Shown piece after piece: positions 57,936 through 64,000 of a stretch of DNA of 64,000 nucleotides. Source of the DNA: Planctomycetota bacterium. Its GTDB lineage: Bacteria; Planctomycetota; JAPUJT01. A program made the translations under genes and the position numbers. The notes under the pieces are model-generated. The model searched no databases and was not told where the DNA came from. It worked only from the letters and a program-made list of their open reading frames with translations. The stretch's first letter is position 1; each line of letters starts with the position of its first letter. The stretch is from positions 1 to 64,000 of the forward strand of contig JAPUJT010000017.1 of NCBI GenBank assembly GCA_027296055.1, in the 5' to 3' direction.

Positions 57936-60437
57936 ATGTCACACATGTCGCGATCGATTCCTGAGTCGGCGATTCCCGGAGTGGGTAGAGGAGTTCTCGT
58001 CGTGATGGCGCTCCTGGCGGCTGGATGGTTCCTGGCGTCAGGTCCGGTCCTGGCAGGTGAGGACGCCGCCTCCAGGACTGGATACCGTGTTCCGCCCAAA
58101 TCCATCGCGGACCTTATAGACGCGCCGCCGACTCCGGGCGTCAGCATCGGTCCACATGGAAAGCTGATGCTGATCATGCATCGTCCGAGTCTCGCTCCTA
58201 TCTCCGAGATCGCCCAACCGGAGTTTCGGTTGGCGGGCATTCGAATCAATCCGCGCACCAACGCACGGGCCAGGCGGTCGCATTTCACGAAACTCAGCAT
58301 CAAGAGTATCTCGGACCGAAGCGAAAAGAACGTGAGCGGATTGCCGCCCGAAGCCCGGATTCAAAATGTCCGATGGTCTCCGGATGGTAATCGGATCGCC
58401 TTCACGGTGGCGCAGCGTAGCGGCGTTGAACTCTGGACGGCCGAAGTACGGAATGGAATGGCCAGACGACTGACGAAGGCGGTGTTGAACACCGTGTACG
58501 GTTCGGCGTTCCAATGGTCGCCGGACAGCCAATCGATCATCTGCCGGATCATCCCGAGCGATCGTGGTTCTGCGCCGGCGAAGCCGGATGTACCTTCCGG
58601 ACCGACGATCCGGGAGAGCAGCGGTCGAAAGGCCCCGGCGCGAACCTATCAGGACCTCCTCGAGAACGCCCACGATGAGGATCTGTTTGATCATTATCTT
58701 CAGAGCCGTGTGGTGAGGGTCTCGGTCGACGGCAAGATCAAGCCCATGGGCTCGCCCGGTGTGATCACCAGAGCACTGCCGTCGCCGGATGGCCGCTTCA
58801 TTCTTGTAGAAACGATTCATCGACCTTATTCGTATCTGGTACCCCTTTCGCGCTTCCCGCGGCGGATCGAGGTATGGAGCCCCGATGGCAAGGTCATGCA
58901 CCTCGTCGCCGATCTACCGCTGCGTGAGGAGATTCCGATCGGCCGCGGTGCTGTGGCCACCGGGCCACGATCCGTCGACTGGCGGAACGACGCGTCGGCG
59001 ACACTCTACTGGGTCGAGGCTCAGGATGGCGGCGATCCGCGCAAGGAGGCCGACGTCCGCGATCGCGTTTACGTCCTCGATGCGCCGTTCGACGGCGATC
59101 CGGTGGAACTCCTGTCGCTCGGTCTGCGATACAGCGGAATGACCTGGGGATCGGAGAATCTGGCGCTTGCCTGGGAGTGGTGGTGGAAGAGCCGAAAGAT
59201 TCGCACGTGGATCGTCAACCCGTCCAAACCCGGCTCGCAGCTCGAAGTGCTCTTCGATCGCTCCTTCGAGGATCGCTACAACGACCCGGGAAGCCCTATG
59301 CTGACGGAAACCGAATCGGGTCGAAGTGTCTTGCTCACCGCCGACGGCGGCAAGACGCTCTTCTTGAGGGGATCGGGAGCTTCGCCGGAGGGAGATCGTC
59401 CATTTCTGGATCGGCTCGATCTGGCCTCCAGGGAGACAGTGAGGTTATGGAGATCGGAGGCGCCGAGCTACGAGTCCGTGGCGGAGATTCTCGATCCAGT
59501 TGCGCTCAAGGTGCTGATACGCCGCGAGTCGAAGACCGAGCCACCGAACTACTTTTCCCGCAATCTGGACTCCGATCGTCTCGATCCGATCACGAAGTTC
59601 CCTCACCCGGCGCCGCAGCTCAGGGGTGTACAGAAAGAGCTCATCCGCTACGAGCGCGCCGATGGCGTCAAGCTGACAGCGACGCTCTACCTGCCGCCGA
59701 ACTACACGACCGCCGACGGGCCGTTGCCCATGCTCATGTGGGCGTACCCGCGGGAGTTCAAGAGCGCGAAGTCGGCCAGTCAGGTAAGGGGCTCGCCGCA
59801 TCGTTTCGTCCGGACAAGTTCGCACTCGCCTTTGCTCTGGCTCGTGCACGGCTACGCGGTGCTCGACGCTCCGTCGATGCCGATCATCGGTGAGGGGGAC
59901 GAGGAGCCGAATGACACCTACGTGAAGCAGCTCGTGGCCAGCGCGCAAGCAGCCGTGGACGAGGTAGTTCGGCGTGGCGTGGCCGATCCGGATCGCATTG
60001 CCATCGGCGGGCACTCGTACGGTGCGTTCATGACGGCGAATCTACTCGCCCACAGTGACTTGTATCGTGCGGGGATTGCGCGTAGCGGCGCCTACAACAG
60101 GACCTTGACGCCGTTCGGCTTTCAGGCGGAGGAGCGCACCTTCTGGGAAGCACCGGAAGTGTACTTTGCCATGTCGCCGTTCATGCACGCACAAAAGGTC
60201 AACGAGCCGATTCTCATGATTCACGGAGAGGCCGACAACAACTCCGGCACGTTCCCGATGCAGAGCAAGCGCTTCTATAACGCATTGAAGGGCCACGGAG
60301 CCATTGCGAGGCTGGTGATGCTGCCGCACGAGAGTCATGGCTATCGGGCGCGAGAATCGGTGATGCACATGGCGGCCGAGATGAGCGACTGGCTGGACAA
60401 GTACGTCAAGAATACTCCGCCAAGGAGTAGCGAATAG
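57936..60437 (+). CDS. S9 family peptidase
   Basis: RIAIGGHSYGAFMTANLLAHS; EPILMIHGEADNNSG; LPHESHGYRARE. Confidence 0.88.
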   Translation: MSHMSRSIPESAIPGVGRGVLVVMALLAAGWFLASGPVLAGEDAASRTGYRVPPKSIADLIDAPPTPGVSIGPHGKLMLIMHRPSLAPISEIAQPEFRLAGIRINPRTNARARRSHFTKLSIKSISDRSEKNVSGLPPEARIQNVRWSPDGNRIAFTVAQRSGVELWTAEVRNGMARRLTKAVLNTVYGSAFQWSPDSQSIICRIIPSDRGSAPAKPDVPSGPTIRESSGRKAPARTYQDLLENAHDEDLFDHYLQSRVVRVSVDGKIKPMGSPGVITRALPSPDGRFILVETIHRPYSYLVPLSRFPRRIEVWSPDGKVMHLVADLPLREEIPIGRGAVATGPRSVDWRNDASATLYWVEAQDGGDPRKEADVRDRVYVLDAPFDGDPVELLSLGLRYSGMTWGSENLALAWEWWWKSRKIRTWIVNPSKPGSQLEVLFDRSFEDRYNDPGSPMLTETESGRSVLLTADGGKTLFLRGSGASPEGDRPFLDRLDLASRETVRLWRSEAPSYESVAEILDPVALKVLIRRESKTEPPNYFSRNLDSDRLDPITKFPHPAPQLRGVQKELIRYERADGVKLTATLYLPPNYTTADGPLPMLMWAYPREFKSAKSASQVRGSPHRFVRTSSHSPLLWLVHGYAVLDAPSMPIIGEGDEEPNDTYVKQLVASAQAAVDEVVRRGVADPDRIAIGGHSYGAFMTANLLAHSDLYRAGIARSGAYNRTLTPFGFQAEERTFWEAPEVYFAMSPFMHAQKVNEPILMIHGEADNNSGTFPMQSKRFYNALKGHGAIARLVMLPHESHGYRARESVMHMAAEMSDWLDKYVKNTPPRSSE

Positions 60438-60456
60438 GCGATTGCCGTGGTCGAGA

Positions 60457-61152
60457 TCAAGCGGATCGCTTTTTCTTGCGCTTGGCTCTTTGAGCCTTCG
60501 CATTCTTGATGTAGGGGATCGCGTCGGGGGTCTTGCAGCTCGTGTCCCCGTGATCTACCTCGACCTTTCCGATGCGCCGGGCCGCCGCGAAGGCCTTCTT
60601 CTCGAGGGCCGGATTGCGCATTCCGATCGAGATCAGGGCCATGTTCATCGCGTGCCTCACGCGGTTCTTGCGCTTGTGGATTCCTTTCTCGATCGTCTTC
60701 AGGTGGCCGTCGAGGTACGTATTGGTGAGGTCCTGGTCGCTCATCGCAATGACGGCCAGGCAGACCCAGCCGGCCTGCCCGATCCATTCGCTCTTCGACT
60801 TGATCCACTTCTCGGCCGCCTTTTTCGCGTGTGGAGTCTGAGAGGCGAGATAGCGGGAGAAGCAATCGGTCACCATGTAGTTGTCGAGATCTTTCGCCCA
60901 TCCGTCGAGATCCTTGAGCGTCATGCTCTCGGGGTCGCCGACCATCGTGGCGAGAAAGCGGCCATCGAGATTCCCCGTGCGCCATAACTGCCGGGCGAGC
61001 TTGTCATCCGTCCCGATCTTCTTCTTCAGCTTGTTCAAATCTCCGAAGCTCACGCCGAAGAAGTTGTCAGCGAACCCGTGTCGGCTGAAGACCTTCCGGT
61101 TCTGGGCGGTTCCCAGCAACTCGAGCTTCTTCATCAACTCTTTGATCTTCAT
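60457..61152 (-). CDS. DNA alkylation repair (HEAT-like) protein
   Basis: GVSFGDLNKLKKKIGTDDKLARQLWRTGNLDGRFLATMV...WIKSKSEWIGQAGW. Confidence 0.8.
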   Translation of the reverse strand: MKIKELMKKLELLGTAQNRKVFSRHGFADNFFGVSFGDLNKLKKKIGTDDKLARQLWRTGNLDGRFLATMVGDPESMTLKDLDGWAKDLDNYMVTDCFSRYLASQTPHAKKAAEKWIKSKSEWIGQAGWVCLAVIAMSDQDLTNTYLDGHLKTIEKGIHKRKNRVRHAMNMALISIGMRNPALEKKAFAAARRIGKVEVDHGDTSCKTPDAIPYIKNAKAQRAKRKKKRSA

Positions 61153-61250
61153 GTTGGCACTCTCCTTCGAACAGCGCCCCAGGTCCTGATAGCAAAACGT
61201 CTACGTTCTGGCGCCGCAGTCGCAACTCCGCTCGGAACCAGAGCGTGTGG

Positions 61251-63842
61251 TTACTGGGATGTCCTTACCGCGAAAGCACCCGGCATGAGGACGGCATCTG
61301 AATGGAGGCCATCGGTAACAGAGATGTAAATCAGTGCCTCCTCCGTCTTGTCCAGATCCTTCACATCTACCAGAAATTCTTCTCGTGCGGCGTCCAGGGA
61401 AGCCACGGGCTGCCAGGTCGCACCCTTGTCCGGACTGTACTGGATATAGACGCGCAAGGTTTCCTGGTCGAAGTCTATCGCCGACCACCGGATGAACGGC
61501 CCATTTCCCTGATCCGTTTCCCAGACATCACCTGGCTTGGGTGCCAGCAGCTTGATGGAGGGCGCGTTCGCAGATGCCGTCCTCTCGAGAGTGATGGGCT
61601 CCTGGCCGCTGGTGATGGTGAAGGTCGTGAGCTGTGGTTCCCAAGGGGCTACCACCACGAAGGTCCGGCCCTCTGGCGACTCCTGTTCTGGAGGGGAGAC
61701 GCGTGCGCGGAATGGAATCTGTTGAAGCACGAGACCATTGGGGTCGTACATGGTCAGCAGCAAGTCTCCCGGCACATTGGAAAACACCGATGACAAGACC
61801 GGCTTACGCAATACGTGAAAAGATTCGATCAATCCTTCAGGGGTGATGATGCCGGAAAGAATGAGCGCTTCAGAGCGCATTCCGCCCTCTCCCCCTGGCT
61901 GGCCGCCGGCGCCGCCGCCTGCTCTGCACCGAGGATTCGAAGAGGTTATAGCGGTGTCCGCCGGAGCAGGTCCCCAGAACCGGTTGACCGGATCCAGGAC
62001 GGTACATTCCTCCAGAAACCGGGCGATCCGATGGTAATTTATATCCGATGTCCAGCGGGAACTGACGATACCACCCCACTTCGGCAAGTTGTCGCCGGCG
62101 CCATACGACATGAAGTCGTGCATCGTGTTCGTATCGCCTGCGGTACACGCGGGAAACAAGTCCGCCAGCGATCCGCGGCATGGAGGTATCGGCCCCATGT
62201 TCCAGGTCCCCCAGTCGGTGATGAGGTCGGCGCCCTCCGAGCCCGGGGCAAGGTCCATGATGAGGCCGAAAACACCATCGTTGTAACCGAGCCCTTCGTC
62301 GACGGTCCCGATGTTGCCGTGCAGATAGGGCCAGTCTTCATAGCCGCCATTCTCACCGTGAAGGTTCGTCACATGGTTGAGTCCGATGGTGTGGCCGATT
62401 TCATGGGGCGCGTCGAAGACATTCGCCACGAAGGCGTGTGACGTATGATAGAAGCCAAGTGCGGCGCAGTCAGACGGGGTCGCACCGAGAAAATAAACGT
62501 TGGTCCAGTAGGCCGTGGAGAACTCCCTCTCGGATTCCGTGGTCAGATCTTCAAATGCCGCCGCAATCGCGGTAAGAAAAGTGGCACAATTATCGAAACC
62601 TGTATCGACTCCGAATGGGATGGGGAAACGCCGGGTGCGAATGTCACGGACCGGATATATGTCCTCGAGATATCCTTCCATGAAAGATCGCGCCGGTTCG
62701 GCAGGGGGCGGGGCACCTGCTCCCGAGGCGGCCCCTATCCCATGGATGCGCACGAAGTTGACGCCAATCGTGTGAGATACTTCAAAAGGGATCTCAATCG
62801 TTGCCAGCCGCTCCGTGGCAACGCCCTCCCTCTCCTCCGAGAGTGCGAGCAGTGCCCTGGAGGCGTTGACCAGCACCGGACCGGGAATGACAAAGTCCAG
62901 GGAATCATCGACCACGGCACGTCGAAGGACGACGGAGCGTCGAACAACCTCGTCTGTAGTTCCGAACAATCTGGGCGCTATGAGGGTTCCCCCGCCTACC
63001 GTGTTTTCTCCGATAAGAACCTTGCGTCGACTCGTGCCGTCACGATAGAAGATCTCCACGGAGAGGATCGTATCGAGAAAGACGTAGGCCCTGGTGGCGT
63101 GAAAATAGAAGCGAATCCCGGTATTGCGACCGCTCAGGATCGGGAGTTTCTTCTCCGGTAGGGCCATGAGACCCGTGTCCGGCCTGCTCAGGCCGGGGCC
63201 ATGCGGCTGTGTCACGCGCCCCATCACCCCCTGACTGACTTCATAGGCGGCCAGAACCACGCGTGCCCCCGGCACGCGAACGGGATCGATCGGCACGGGA
63301 TCATGCAGCGACTCGATCACGAGGTTGTCGATGATCATGAGATCAAAGCAACCCGCAGGGGGACGAGCGACGATTCGGGTGATATCGGGTTCGCCCACCG
63401 AAGCGCGCAGAGTGATATCGGTGTAGTGTAGGGGGGGAGGGAAGGGAGGACCCCCCGCGCGACTGACTCTGAAGACGAAGGAGTCGACTTCGGTGGTCCC
63501 GTTGAAGGCCTGTACGGAGTAGCGTCTCAGATGCCGGTTGATCACGCGCATTCGCACATCGCGCACACCCATGGCTGCGGAAAACTCCATCTCGAGAGCC
63601 GCGCAGCCTCGGCCTCGTGGCCCGGCTTGCTGCAAGACCTGTGTGCTCAGGAACTCGTCTCGCTCGATCGTCGGTCGCGACGGAAACCGGACGCCGAGAG
63701 AGGTGTACAGGTTGGTTGCTTCGGCGCCGGGAACAGCACCCGGAAGACTGCTGCTCTCGAAATCGATATTTTGCGTGGCTGCCAGCGCATAGGAAACAAC
63801 AAGAAACGCGGCGAAGACGAATGCGATCCTCAACGTACGCAT
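61251..63842 (-). CDS. secreted metzincin-type metalloprotease-like protein
   Basis: Signal peptide MRTLRIAFVFAAFLVVSYALA; zinc motif HEIGHTIGLNH. Confidence 0.75.
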   Translation of the reverse strand: MRTLRIAFVFAAFLVVSYALAATQNIDFESSSLPGAVPGAEATNLYTSLGVRFPSRPTIERDEFLSTQVLQQAGPRGRGCAALEMEFSAAMGVRDVRMRVINRHLRRYSVQAFNGTTEVDSFVFRVSRAGGPPFPPPLHYTDITLRASVGEPDITRIVARPPAGCFDLMIIDNLVIESLHDPVPIDPVRVPGARVVLAAYEVSQGVMGRVTQPHGPGLSRPDTGLMALPEKKLPILSGRNTGIRFYFHATRAYVFLDTILSVEIFYRDGTSRRKVLIGENTVGGGTLIAPRLFGTTDEVVRRSVVLRRAVVDDSLDFVIPGPVLVNASRALLALSEEREGVATERLATIEIPFEVSHTIGVNFVRIHGIGAASGAGAPPPAEPARSFMEGYLEDIYPVRDIRTRRFPIPFGVDTGFDNCATFLTAIAAAFEDLTTESEREFSTAYWTNVYFLGATPSDCAALGFYHTSHAFVANVFDAPHEIGHTIGLNHVTNLHGENGGYEDWPYLHGNIGTVDEGLGYNDGVFGLIMDLAPGSEGADLITDWGTWNMGPIPPCRGSLADLFPACTAGDTNTMHDFMSYGAGDNLPKWGGIVSSRWTSDINYHRIARFLEECTVLDPVNRFWGPAPADTAITSSNPRCRAGGGAGGQPGGEGGMRSEALILSGIITPEGLIESFHVLRKPVLSSVFSNVPGDLLLTMYDPNGLVLQQIPFRARVSPPEQESPEGRTFVVVAPWEPQLTTFTITSGQEPITLERTASANAPSIKLLAPKPGDVWETDQGNGPFIRWSAIDFDQETLRVYIQYSPDKGATWQPVASLDAAREEFLVDVKDLDKTEEALIYISVTDGLHSDAVLMPGAFAVRTSQ

Positions 63843-63852
63843 GAGTATCTCC

Positions 63853-64000
63853 TCACGTAATTTCCAGTAGCTCGACGTCAAAGACGAGCGTTCCGGCCGG
63901 AGCGCCGGGTCGGGGATTCTCCCCGTAGGCCAGGTTGGCGGGGATCCAGAAGCGCCGCTTCTCTCCCACCACCATCAGTTGCAGACCCTCGGTCCAGCCC
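63853..64000 (-). CDS. FKBP-type peptidyl-prolyl isomerase, partial
   Basis: Manual translation GWTEGLQLMVVGEKRRFWIPANLAYGENPRPGAPAGTLVFDVELLEIT-stop. Confidence 0.88.
   Translation of the reverse strand, partial: GWTEGLQLMVVGEKRRFWIPANLAYGENPRPGAPAGTLVFDVELLEIT

Overview
The window has two parts. (A) About 0.4-17.8 kb is an accessory or mobile-element-like region. It contains small membrane proteins with internal duplications, a possible phage-like structural protein, a catalytically intact trypsin-like protease, and a minus-strand replication module (HTH proteins, CHC2/Toprim primase, RepA-like AAA_25 ATPase, TubC-N-like protein). This part ends in a dense single-strand tRNA array at about 15.93-17.60 kb, with 16 cloverleaf-type tRNAs plus several tRNA-like remnants. 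Many array members deviate at near-invariant positions: Trp G8, Phe C33, Gln G55, Arg-ACG U56, a Leu-GAG without the long variable arm, an aberrant His, a 60-nt D-armless tRNA-like element and an isolated tRNA 3' half. (B) About 17.8-64 kb looks like an ordinary bacterial chromosome rich in secreted and lipoprotein genes. It includes S9 peptidases, TlpA, HtrA next to a pseudo-HtrA, an antiporter-EIIA fusion, FabH plus methyltransferase, a ferredoxin-NADP reductase, a DEAD helicase, a dynamin/EHD-like GTPase, an acyl-CoA synthetase, three tandem RCC1-repeat genes (one interrupted at a G10 homopolymer), and kelch, metzincin and FKBP genes. The strongest candidate for something undescribed is the divergent tRNA array attached to the replication module. 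All calls come from reading the sequence and the supplied translations; no database search or folding was run.
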